From DATKQI01 sp035532755 (GTDB lineage: Bacteria > Pseudomonadota > Alphaproteobacteria > Acetobacterales > Acetobacteraceae): 6,294 nucleotides of DNA. The DNA lies in assembly GCA_035532755.1 (NCBI GenBank), contig DATKQI010000216.1, forward strand, positions 1 to 6,294. The letters are read 5' to 3'. Position 1 is the first letter of the stretch. The number at the start of each line of letters is the position of its first letter. This document shows positions 1 to 6,114 of the stretch, in pieces. The notes under the pieces were generated by a model. That model did not search any database, had not been told where the DNA came from, and saw nothing but the letters and a program-made list of their open reading frames with translations. A program made the position numbers and the translations under genes.

Positions 1-2
1 CC

Positions 3-626
3 TCAGCCCAGCAGCATGATTACGGTCGCGACAATCAGGCCGACCGCGAGCGAAACATTGACGATGCGGGAGCTGGTCGGGTCTTGAAGGGCACGGGACA
101 GCGAAGCGCCCGCCACCAGCCAGCACATATGGATGATCACGATCATCACGCTGAGCAACGCCATCTTGATCGTCGCATCAAGCGCAGGGTTTGCAAAGAT
201 GCTTGTTCCAGAGAACACGGCGGCAATGGCCAGATACGCTTTGGGATTGGCCGCGGCTAACAGGAAGCCGCCGGCGAGGGTAGGCGCGGTGGCCTGGTCG
301 CGCTGGCTCGCAAGCGCCGGAGCGGTTGCGATCCTCAATGCCAGATAGAGGATATAGACGGCTGAAATGGCGACGAGTACGGGTGCACCATGCGGTATCG
401 ACAGCAGGATAGTCACGACCCCGACCGCTACGGCAAGCAGAACGGCTATCGTGCCAAGGATCAGGCCGCACGCGTACATGAGCGATCGGCGGAAACCGTA
501 GGCAGCGCCGACGGCGGTCGCGCTCATGGTGGACGGACCCGGGCTGCCCATGATGATGGCGGATGCCAGGATCAGCGTCAGAACGGGCCGCCATATCCCG
601 GGGAGAAAAACGGCATGGCTGGTCAT
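3..626 (-). CDS. LysE/RhtB family amino-acid (or related metabolite) exporter
   Basis: A 207-residue, strongly hydrophobic inner-membrane protein of the size usual for the LysE/RhtB family, whose known members export amino acids, homoserine or related small molecules. About six hydrophobic segments are visible, roughly residues 14-36, 47-75, 81-100, 115-140, 153-175 and 186-206. The family signature follows the first segment (SPGPST, 28-33, then a Gly-rich stretch ending GFRRSL at 44-49). The second family motif, ANPKAYL, is at 126-132. The chosen ATG (minus strand, 626) keeps the first membrane segment intact; the next Met (residue 26) lies inside it. A modest Shine-Dalgarno-like GGACAGG sits about 7 nt upstream. 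The stop is two bases from the left edge, so the gene is complete. It is divergent from the AraC-type regulator and their 5' ends overlap. Family assignment is firm; the substrate cannot be read from sequence. Confidence 0.9.
   Translation of the reverse strand: MTSHAVFLPGIWRPVLTLILASAIIMGSPGPSTMSATAVGAAYGFRRSLMYACGLILGTIAVLLAVAVGVVTILLSIPHGAPVLVAISAVYILYLALRIATAPALASQRDQATAPTLAGGFLLAAANPKAYLAIAAVFSGTSIFANPALDATIKMALLSVMIVIIHMCWLVAGASLSRALQDPTSSRIVNVSLAVGLIVATVIMLLG
600..606 (+). promoter_or_regulatory. Shine-Dalgarno site deciding the AraC-type gene start
   Basis: GGGGAGA lies 8 nt before ATG 615 and is the best ribosome-binding sequence near any candidate start of the regulator. It lies within the first codons of the divergent exporter gene on the other strand. 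A second, weaker option is GAGGGA at 762-767 before ATG 777. Confidence 0.5.
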
Positions 627-1520
627 CGGATCGCCTGTCCGGTGGCAAGTGGGAAAGCGACGCTATCGCCCGGCGTCAAGGGCCGTCTTGAACGGTTGTG
701 CAAACGCGCAGGGAGCGGCAAGGCCGACAGCGGCGATCGCATCAGGATCGCGTCGGGGGCCGAGGGAATCGAGCGCATGGAAGCCCGGTTCCATGGTCAG
801 GCATTTTCCCTGCATCGCCATGACACATACGCGATCGGCATTACCCTTTCAGGCATCCAGACCTTTCACTTCAGGGGTGAGCGATGGCACTGTCTTCCGG
901 GCCAATGCCACATCCTGCACCCTGACGAGATGCATGACGGCGGAGCGGGAACCGATGAAGGCTTCAGCTACAGGATGGTCTATATCGATCCCCGGCTTGT
1001 CCAAGAAGCACTTGGCGACACTCCGTTGCCCTTTGTCGGGCAACCCGTGGTGGACGCGGCTCGTCTCCCGGAAGGCTGTGCGTCCGAGATTTGGGACATC
1101 GATGAGAGCATGGACGATGTCACCCGGGTCGGACTCGTGGTCGCGGTGGTGAATTTGCTTGTGGGCGTTTCATCGGATGGCATGAAGGAATCGGGCCTGC
1201 TCGCCCTCGGCCGTCTGTCCCTGGTTCGGGATATCATCGCCGCCTCTCCGGCTGAGCGGCACTCAGTGGAGGAGCTTGAGCGCCTTTCCGGTCTTGACCG
1301 CTGGACTCTCGCCCGGCAATTTCGGGCAGCATTCGGAACCAGCCCCAGCCGCTTCCGCACCATGCGGCAACTGGATCATGTTCGCCGATCGCTGCGGCGC
1401 GGGATGTCGCTTGCCGACGCTGCGATCGAAGGCGGGTTTGCCGATCAGAGTCACATGTCAAGACGTTTCAAAAGTGCCTACGGCCTGACCCCTGGAGATT
1501 GGATTTCGGCTGTCGTCTGA
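615..1520 (+). CDS. AraC-family transcriptional regulator with cupin-type sensor domain
   Basis: A 301-residue regulator with an N-terminal AraC-type ligand-binding (cupin) domain and a C-terminal DNA-binding domain. The sensor part shows HRHDTYAIG at 67-75, a LPGQ turn near 94-97, and HILHPDEMHDG at 99-109, whose histidines are typical of this sensor family. The DNA-binding part has two helix-turn-helix units: about 217-241 (SVEELERLSGLDRWTLARQF) and about 264-293 (SLADAAIEGGF, then QSHMSRRFKSAYGLTP), the latter matching the classic AraC signature. The frame is open further upstream (to 390), but that part is antisense to the exporter and is not believed. ATG 615 has a good GGGGAGA Shine-Dalgarno 8-9 nt upstream. 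Alternatives are GTG 642, TTG 696 and ATG 777; the last would cut into the conserved run before MEARFHG. Divergent placement suggests it controls the exporter and itself. Its inducer is unknown. Confidence 0.88.
   Translation: MAGHRIACPVASGKATLSPGVKGRLERLCKRAGSGKADSGDRIRIASGAEGIERMEARFHGQAFSLHRHDTYAIGITLSGIQTFHFRGERWHCLPGQCHILHPDEMHDGGAGTDEGFSYRMVYIDPRLVQEALGDTPLPFVGQPVVDAARLPEGCASEIWDIDESMDDVTRVGLVVAVVNLLVGVSSDGMKESGLLALGRLSLVRDIIAASPAERHSVEELERLSGLDRWTLARQFRAAFGTSPSRFRTMRQLDHVRRSLRRGMSLADAAIEGGFADQSHMSRRFKSAYGLTPGDWISAVV
651..679 (-). promoter_or_regulatory. Possible promoter for the LysE-type exporter
   Basis: On the minus strand, TTGACG (679-674) is a near-consensus -35 box. At 17-nt spacing the -10 position reads TTTCCC (656-651), which is poor. 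Its place, about 25 nt upstream of the exporter ATG, suits a short leader, and it would lie inside the first codons of the regulator if that gene starts at 615. Alphaproteobacterial promoters often have weak -10 boxes, so this is only a candidate. Confidence 0.22.
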
Positions 1521-1574
1521 ACACTTTAAGACCCGCAAGCAGCAGCTTTCCATCGATTCCCGGCATTCTGACGG

Positions 1575-1597
1575 ACCCGCTACCGCTATGCGGGGGT
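1575..1597 (+). terminator. Weak hairpin after the AraC-type gene, possible terminator
   Basis: CCCGC (1576-1580) can pair with GCGGG (1590-1594) around a 9-nt loop, about 55 nt after the regulator stop. An alternative, CCGC/GCGG (1583-1586 with 1590-1593), competes with it. There is no T tract, only GTATT. This is the only hairpin I see that could end the regulator transcript before metF, but it is short and could be chance. Confidence 0.2.
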
Positions 1598-1610
1598 ATT
1601 GCGCGCGTGT

Positions 1611-1648
1611 CGGCTTGCTGCCACGGAACACGCAGTGGCAAACTGCCG
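1611..1648 (+). promoter_or_regulatory. Imperfect hairpin / inverted repeat in the metF leader
   Basis: An inner perfect stem TGCCAC (1619-1624) with GTGGCA (1635-1640) encloses a 10-nt loop. An outer stem CGGC (1611-1614) with GCCG (1645-1648) is separated from it by a symmetrical 4x4 internal loop. It lies about 50 nt before the metF start in a 179-bp gap with no other gene. It could be an operator for a dimeric repressor or a leader RNA structure. I do not recognise it as SAM-II, SAH or another riboswitch class. A TTGCTG (1615-1620) inside it resembles a -35 box but has no good -10 partner. Confidence 0.35.
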
Positions 1649-1699
1649 CTCCCGGCCCCATTTCCACGAACCCGCTCCGCAGATGACAGGCGCGCCCTT

Positions 1700-2629
1700 A
1701 TGAACCTTCGGATGACACCCCCGGCCACGCTGCAACGCTGGCTCACCGGCCCGCGCTTCGGCCCGCTGCCGGCGCGCGATGCCTCCCATCCCGCGCCGCT
1801 GCTGTCCTTCGAGTTCTTCCCGCCGAAGACCGCGGCGCTGGAGGCGCAGCTATGGACCTGCATCCACCGGCTGGAACGGCTGCGCCCGCGCTTCGTCTCC
1901 GTCACCTACGGCGCCGGCGGGTCCACCCAGGCGCGCACCCATGCCACCGTCGCCCGCATCGTCTCGGAAACCTCCCTCACGCCGGCCGCGCACCTCACCT
2001 GCGTGGGCGCGACGCGGGCGGAGGTGGATGCGGTCGCCCGCAGCTACTGGGAAGCCGGGGTGCGCCACATCGTCGCCCTGCGGGGCGATCCGCCGCCCGG
2101 CACCACCTATGCCCCCCACCCGGACGGCTATCCCTATGCCGCGGACCTCGTGGCCGGGCTGAAGCGCGTCGCGGATTTCGAGATCACGGTCGCGGCCTAC
2201 CCGGAAATCCACCCGTCGGCCGAAAGTGCGGCTGCCGATCTGGACAACCTCAAGCGCAAGCTCGATGCCGGGGCCACCCGCGCGATCACCCAGTATTTCT
2301 TCGATGGCAACATCTTCCTCCGCTTCATCGATCGCTGCCTCGCCGCCGGCATCACCGCCCCCATCGTTCCCGGCATCATGCCGGTCTCCAACTTCACCCA
2401 GGCGGCGAAGTTCTCCGCCATGTGCGGCACCTCGGTGCCGGATTGGCTGGGCCACCTGTTCGTGGGGCTGGACGAGGATGCCGAGACTCGGCGGATGGTC
2501 GCCACCGTGGTGGCCGCCGAACAGGTGCGGCTGCTGCAGGCGAACGGGGTGGACGAATTCCATTTCTACACGCTGAACCGGCCGGACCTCACCTACGCCA
2601 TCGCCCACATCCTCGGCGTGCGCGCCTGA
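1700..2629 (+). CDS. metF: 5,10-methylenetetrahydrofolate reductase
   Basis: The enzyme reduces 5,10-methylene-THF to 5-methyl-THF with FAD, supplying the methyl group for methionine synthesis in the cytoplasm. From ATG 1700 the product is 309 residues, close to the 296 of E. coli MetF, and it is collinear along its whole length. Visible landmarks are FEFFPPKT at 37-44 with the catalytic Glu (E38, equivalent to E. coli Glu28), FVSVTYGAGG, HLTCVGAT, RHIVALRGD ending at D130 (equivalent to Asp120 near the flavin), VAAYPEIHP, AITQYFFD with Q198 (equivalent to Gln183), PGIMPVSNF, and HFYTLNR from 288 near the C-terminus. ATG 1712 is an alternative start; 1700 is preferred because AGG (1688-1690) is 9 nt upstream. 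It is the first gene of a tight operon with the helicase and prmA. Codon use is strongly G/C-ending, unlike the preceding AraC-type gene. Confidence 0.96.
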   Translation: MNLRMTPPATLQRWLTGPRFGPLPARDASHPAPLLSFEFFPPKTAALEAQLWTCIHRLERLRPRFVSVTYGAGGSTQARTHATVARIVSETSLTPAAHLTCVGATRAEVDAVARSYWEAGVRHIVALRGDPPPGTTYAPHPDGYPYAADLVAGLKRVADFEITVAAYPEIHPSAESAAADLDNLKRKLDAGATRAITQYFFDGNIFLRFIDRCLAAGITAPIVPGIMPVSNFTQAAKFSAMCGTSVPDWLGHLFVGLDEDAETRRMVATVVAAEQVRLLQANGVDEFHFYTLNRPDLTYAIAHILGVRA

Positions 2630-2636
2630 TCGGGTC

Positions 2637-4826
2637 ATGGAGGACTATCTCGCCCGGCTGAACACCGAGCAGCGCGCGGCGGTGGAAACCGTCGATGGCC
2701 CGCTGCTGGTGCTCGCCGGCGCCGGCACCGGCAAAACGCGCGTGCTCACCACCCGCTTCGCCCACATCCTGATGACCGGCCGCGCCGCCCCCGGCCAGGT
2801 GCTGGCGGTCACGTTCACCAACAAGGCGGCGCGGGAGATGCGCGAACGCGTGGCGGCCATCCTCGGCCGCCCGGCGGAAGGGCTGTGGCTCGGCACCTTC
2901 CACGCCCTGTGCGCGCGCATGCTCCGCCGCCATGCCGGGCTCGTCGGCCTGTCGTCCAACTTCACCATCCTCGATGCGGATGACCAGTTGCGGCTGCTGA
3001 AGCAGGTGATGGCGGCCGCGCGGCTCGATACCAAGCGCTGGCCGCCGCCGGCACTCATGGGCCAGATCCAGCGCTGGAAGGATCGCGGCCTGCCGCCCGC
3101 CTCGGTCCCGGCGGCCGAGGAAAGCGATTTCGCCGGCGGGGAAACGCGCACGCTCTACGCCGCCTACCAGGACCGCCTGCGCGCGCTGAACGCGGCCGAT
3201 TTCGGCGACCTGCTGCTGCACATGACCGAGATCCTCCGCGCCCACGCCGATGTGCTGGCGCAGTATCACCGCAATTTCCGTTACATCCTGGTGGACGAGT
3301 ACCAGGACACCAACGTGGTGCAGTACCTGTGGCTGCGCCTGCTCGCCCAGCAGCACCGCAACATCTGCTGCGTGGGGGATGACGACCAGAGCATCTATTC
3401 CTGGCGCGGGGCGGAGGTGGAAAACATCCTCCGTTTCGAGAAGGATTTCCCCGGCGCGCGCATCGTCCGGCTGGAGGCGAACTACCGCTCCACCGCCCCC
3501 ATCCTCGCCGCCGCCGCCGGGCTGATCGCCCATAACGAGGGCCGCCTGGGCAAGACCCTGCGCCCCGGCCGCCACGACGCGGCCACGGGCGAGAAGGTGC
3601 AGGTGGCAAGCCTGTGGGATTCGGACGAGGAAGCCCGCATGGTGGGGGACCGGATCGAGGCGCTGCGGCGGGATGGCGAAAGCCTCGCGGAGATGGCGGT
3701 GCTCGTCCGCGCCGGCTTCCAGACCCGCGCGTTCGAGGAACGGCTGATCACCCTCGGCGTGCCCTACCGCGTGGTCGGCGGGTTGCGCTTCTACGAACGC
3801 GCGGAAATCCGCGATGCCATCGCCTACATGCGCATCCTCGCCCAGCCGTCGGATGATCTCGCGTTCGAGCGCATCGTGAACACCCCGAAGCGCGGGGTGG
3901 GCGATGTGGCGCTGCGCGCGCTGCATGATGCCGCGCTCGCGGGCGGCGTGCCGCTGTCGGTGGCCGCGGCCCAACTCGTGGAAACCGGCTTCCGCGGCAG
4001 GGTGAAGGAGGCGATGGCCGGCCTTCTCGCCGGCTTCGAACGCTGGCGGGCGATGCTGGACCAGAAGGGCCATGTCGGCACCGTCGCCGCCATGCTCGAC
4101 GAATCCGGCTATACCGAGATGTGGAAGCAGGACAAATCGCCCGAAGCGCCGGGCCGGCTGGAAAACCTGAAGGAGCTGGTCCGCGCCCTCGCCGATTTCG
4201 AAACCCTCGGCGGCTTCCTCGAACATGTCAGCCTGGTGATGGAGAATGACGAGAACGCAGATGGCGCGCGCGCCAGCCTGATGACGCTGCACGCCGCGAA
4301 GGGGCTGGAGTTCGATACCGTGTTCCTGCCGGGGTGGGAGGAAGGGCTGTTCCCCCACCAGCGCGCGCTGGACGAATCCGGCAACAAGGGGCTGGAGGAG
4401 GAACGGCGGCTCGCCTATGTCGGCCTCACCCGCGCCCGCCGCCGCGCCATCGTCAGCTTCACCGCGAACCGGCGCGGCTACGCCGGCTGGAACAGCGCGA
4501 TCCCGAGCCGCTTCATCGACGAGCTGCCGGAAGCGCAGATCGAGCGCACGGGCTCGGCGGCACTCGCGCGCGAACAGCGCCTCGCCGCCCCGCCGGTCTT
4601 CACCGGCGCCTTCCCGCTCACCGCGCGCCGGCCTCGCGTATTGGATGCGTGGGAACAGCCCGCCCGCCCGGCGCGCGGCAGCCCGATCGCGGTGGGGGTG
4701 CGCGTGTTCCACCAGAAATTCGGCTACGGCCGCGTCACCGCGGTGGAGGATGACCGGCTGGACATCGATTTCGAGAAGGCGGGGCAGAAGCGCGTGATCG
4801 ACCGTTTCGTGGAACCCGCAAAATGA
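2637..4826 (+). CDS. uvrD: UvrD/PcrA-type superfamily 1 ATP-dependent DNA helicase
   Basis: A 729-residue 3'-5' DNA helicase, the length of E. coli UvrD (720) and Gram-positive PcrA (724). Such enzymes act in nucleotide excision and mismatch repair and remove proteins from DNA. All SF1A motifs are present in order: Q motif LNTEQRAAV (Q12), Walker A AGAGTGKT at 27-34 (K33), motif Ia VTFTNKAAREM at 58-68, motif II VDEYQDTN at 219-226 (D220, E221), motif III VGDDDQSIYSWRGA at 246-259, motif IV with ANYRST (R284), motif V LMTLHAAKGLEF at 548-559, and motif VI EERRLAYVGLTRARRR at 588-603. Residues about 686-727 form the C-terminal Tudor-like segment (FHQKFGYGRV, then DIDFEKAGQKRVIDRFV) that contacts RNA polymerase in known PcrA/UvrD. 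A variable linker (about 620-685) precedes it. The gene starts 7 bp after the metF stop and overlaps prmA by 4 bp, so co-transcription is likely. It appears intact; pcrA would be an equally valid name. Confidence 0.96.
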   Translation: MEDYLARLNTEQRAAVETVDGPLLVLAGAGTGKTRVLTTRFAHILMTGRAAPGQVLAVTFTNKAAREMRERVAAILGRPAEGLWLGTFHALCARMLRRHAGLVGLSSNFTILDADDQLRLLKQVMAAARLDTKRWPPPALMGQIQRWKDRGLPPASVPAAEESDFAGGETRTLYAAYQDRLRALNAADFGDLLLHMTEILRAHADVLAQYHRNFRYILVDEYQDTNVVQYLWLRLLAQQHRNICCVGDDDQSIYSWRGAEVENILRFEKDFPGARIVRLEANYRSTAPILAAAAGLIAHNEGRLGKTLRPGRHDAATGEKVQVASLWDSDEEARMVGDRIEALRRDGESLAEMAVLVRAGFQTRAFEERLITLGVPYRVVGGLRFYERAEIRDAIAYMRILAQPSDDLAFERIVNTPKRGVGDVALRALHDAALAGGVPLSVAAAQLVETGFRGRVKEAMAGLLAGFERWRAMLDQKGHVGTVAAMLDESGYTEMWKQDKSPEAPGRLENLKELVRALADFETLGGFLEHVSLVMENDENADGARASLMTLHAAKGLEFDTVFLPGWEEGLFPHQRALDESGNKGLEEERRLAYVGLTRARRRAIVSFTANRRGYAGWNSAIPSRFIDELPEAQIERTGSAALAREQRLAAPPVFTGAFPLTARRPRVLDAWEQPARPARGSPIAVGVRVFHQKFGYGRVTAVEDDRLDIDFEKAGQKRVIDRFVEPAK

Positions 4827-5755
4827 GCATCCGCCACGCGACCCGGCTGGAAACGGTGTTCGTGGATGTGCCGGAGCAGGCGGTGCCGGTGTACGAATCC
4901 GCCCTGCGCACCGCCTGCGCCACGGTCGGCCTGTTCCGGGACGAAGCAACCGGAAGCTGGCGCGTGGAAGGGGTGAAGGAACCGGGCGCGAACGAGGCGG
5001 AACTGGCCGGTGCGCTCGCGCTCGCGGCCCTCGTCAGCGGTGCGCCCGCCGTTCTCGCGCGGCAGGAAACCCCGGCGGGCGGCTGGCTCGCCCGCACCCG
5101 CGCGGCCTTCCCCGAACAGCACGTCGGCCGCCGCTTCGCCATCCGCGGCACCCATCTCGCCGGCCCGCCCGCGCCGGGGCGGATCACGCTCACGCTCGAT
5201 GCCGGGCTTGCTTTTGGTTCAGGGGAGCACGGCTCAACCCGTGGCTGCCTGCGCGCGCTCGAACGTGTCGCCCATCGTCATCCCCGGCGCATTCTCGATC
5301 TCGGCACCGGCTCGGGCGTGCTGGCGATGGCCGCGGCCGCGCTGCTGCGCCGGGAGGTGCTGGCAACCGACATCGAACCGTGGTCGGTGCGGGTGGCGGC
5401 CGAAAACGCGGCGGCCAACGGGCTGTCGCGGCGGGTGCGTGCCCGGCTGGCCGACGGCTGGCGGCACCGCACGGTGCGGGCCGGTGCGCCATACGATCTG
5501 GTGTTCGCCAACATTCTCGCCCGCCCGCTCTGCGCGATGGCCCGCCCGCTCGCCGCCGGCCTTGCGCCTGGGGGCGTGGCCATCCTGGCCGGGCTGCTGG
5601 CCACGCAGGCGCGCATGGTGCTGGCCGCCCATCGCCGCCAGGGCCTCACGCTGCGCTTCGCCCTGCGGGAGGGGGCCTGGACGACGCTGGTGATGGAGAA
5701 GCGGGAGCCGTACAGCAGACGGGCGGGCCCGAAGGCCCGCCCGTATCCGCCGTGA
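4823..5755 (+). CDS. prmA: Ribosomal protein L11 methyltransferase
   Basis: A cytoplasmic S-adenosylmethionine-dependent methyltransferase, 310 residues, that trimethylates ribosomal protein L11 in characterised relatives. Residues about 1-100 correspond to the L11-binding N-terminal domain, which is poorly conserved. The catalytic Rossmann domain shows ITLTLDAGLAFGSGEHGST (the PrmA signature; FGSGEHGST at 131-139, where E. coli has FGTGTHPTT), SAM-binding motif I ILDLGTGSGVL (157-167), an acidic ATDIEPW stretch after the second strand, and VFANILARPL with N230 in the family's NILA motif. The ATG overlaps the helicase stop as ATGA, indicating translational coupling; GTGGA lies about 8 nt upstream. 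The last 15 or so residues (REPYSRRAGPKARPYPP) are encoded by a strong inverted repeat and fall outside the conserved domain. A run of A/T-ending codons at 129-133 departs from the gene's usual codon style. Confidence 0.93.
   Translation: MSIRHATRLETVFVDVPEQAVPVYESALRTACATVGLFRDEATGSWRVEGVKEPGANEAELAGALALAALVSGAPAVLARQETPAGGWLARTRAAFPEQHVGRRFAIRGTHLAGPPAPGRITLTLDAGLAFGSGEHGSTRGCLRALERVAHRHPRRILDLGTGSGVLAMAAAALLRREVLATDIEPWSVRVAAENAAANGLSRRVRARLADGWRHRTVRAGAPYDLVFANILARPLCAMARPLAAGLAPGGVAILAGLLATQARMVLAAHRRQGLTLRFALREGAWTTLVMEKREPYSRRAGPKARPYPP
5719..5744. terminator. Strong inverted repeat, probable terminator between convergent genes
   Basis: ACGGGCGGGCC (5719-5729) and its exact reverse complement (5734-5744) make an 11-bp perfect stem around a 4-nt loop. 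In minus-strand RNA the loop reads UUCG closed by a C-G pair, the very stable cUUCGg tetraloop. In plus-strand RNA the loop is CGAA. It begins about 29 nt past the DUF1127 stop on the minus strand and lies within the last prmA codons on the plus strand. No T run follows on either side, so classic intrinsic termination is uncertain. It may instead protect 3' ends or limit opposing transcription. Confidence 0.65.
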
Positions 5756-5772
5756 TGGCGCCGTCCTGTGGT

Positions 5773-6114
5773 TCAGGCGGCCGCAGGCGCGGCGTAACCC
5801 GTGCGCTCGGCCTCGTAGCGGGCGGCGAACGCGGGGTCGAAGATCTGCTTCAGGTCGCCGCGGGTCAGGCCGATATCGGCCAGATCGCGGTCCGACAGCA
5901 TCGCCAGCTCGTTCAGCACGCGCTGGCGGCTGCGCCACTCGGCGTAGCGGGCGCCGATGCCGGCGAAGGCATGGCGGATGCGGCCCGTCACGCCCGCGAA
6001 CGCATCGCGGCGGGCAACGGCCTCGGCCAGAAGCACGGCATCGACCTGCGCCGTACGGAAGGTCAGGCTGTCGCCCATACCCATCGAAACCTGGCCTTTA
6101 TTGATATAGCTCAT
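5773..6114 (-). CDS. DUF1127 domain protein with N-terminal extension
   Basis: A 113-residue soluble protein. The DUF1127 domain lies at about residues 55-92: YAEWRSRQRVLNELAMLSDR followed by DLADIGLTRGDLKQ, matching the family core R..R..L..L.D..L.DIG..R.D. The first 50 residues form an extension rich in Ala, Arg and Val, likely helical, and the tail ends in Ala/Pro. Many family members are stand-alone proteins of about 50 residues; studied alphaproteobacterial ones bind RNA or affect RNA turnover and nutrient responses. A role here is inference only. ATG 6114 is chosen because GAGGA (minus strand 6127-6123) lies 8 nt upstream; Met11 and Met13 are possible but less supported. It converges on prmA, from which it is separated by 17 bp. 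Its start overlaps the stop of a possible small upstream ORF. Confidence 0.87.
   Translation of the reverse strand: MSYINKGQVSMGMGDSLTFRTAQVDAVLLAEAVARRDAFAGVTGRIRHAFAGIGARYAEWRSRQRVLNELAMLSDRDLADIGLTRGDLKQIFDPAFAARYEAERTGYAAPAAA

Noticed and set aside
390..614. The 75-codon upstream extension of the AraC-type gene
   Set aside because: It is antisense to the conserved exporter, is rich in Gln/Arg/Gly/His unlike a regulator N-terminus, and a well-placed Shine-Dalgarno supports ATG 615.
1499..1699. The 67-codon upstream extension of metF
   Set aside because: It begins with TTG inside the AraC-type gene, is not part of known MetF proteins, and the family N-terminus is fully covered from ATG 1700.
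1521..1699. A SAM-II, SAH or other known riboswitch upstream of metF
   Set aside because: The hairpin present does not match the conserved core sequences I know for those classes, so no riboswitch is called.
1850..2638. A 262-codon minus-strand frame opposite metF and a 269-codon plus-strand frame in another phase (1852-2661)
   Set aside because: Both have low-complexity Arg/Gly/Ala/Pro composition typical of off-frame readings of GC-rich genes; metF is unambiguous in its own frame.
2589..4949. A 786-codon open frame on the minus strand, opposite the helicase gene
   Set aside because: It is a shadow of the strong G/C third-position bias of the plus-strand gene: the product is His/Gly/Arg/Ala-rich with no recognisable domain, while the opposite strand encodes a complete helicase with every motif.
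5234..5938. A 234-codon minus-strand frame opposite prmA and running into the DUF1127 gene
   Set aside because: It is Arg/Pro/Gly-rich, lacks any recognisable motif, and overlaps two well-supported genes in conflicting frames.
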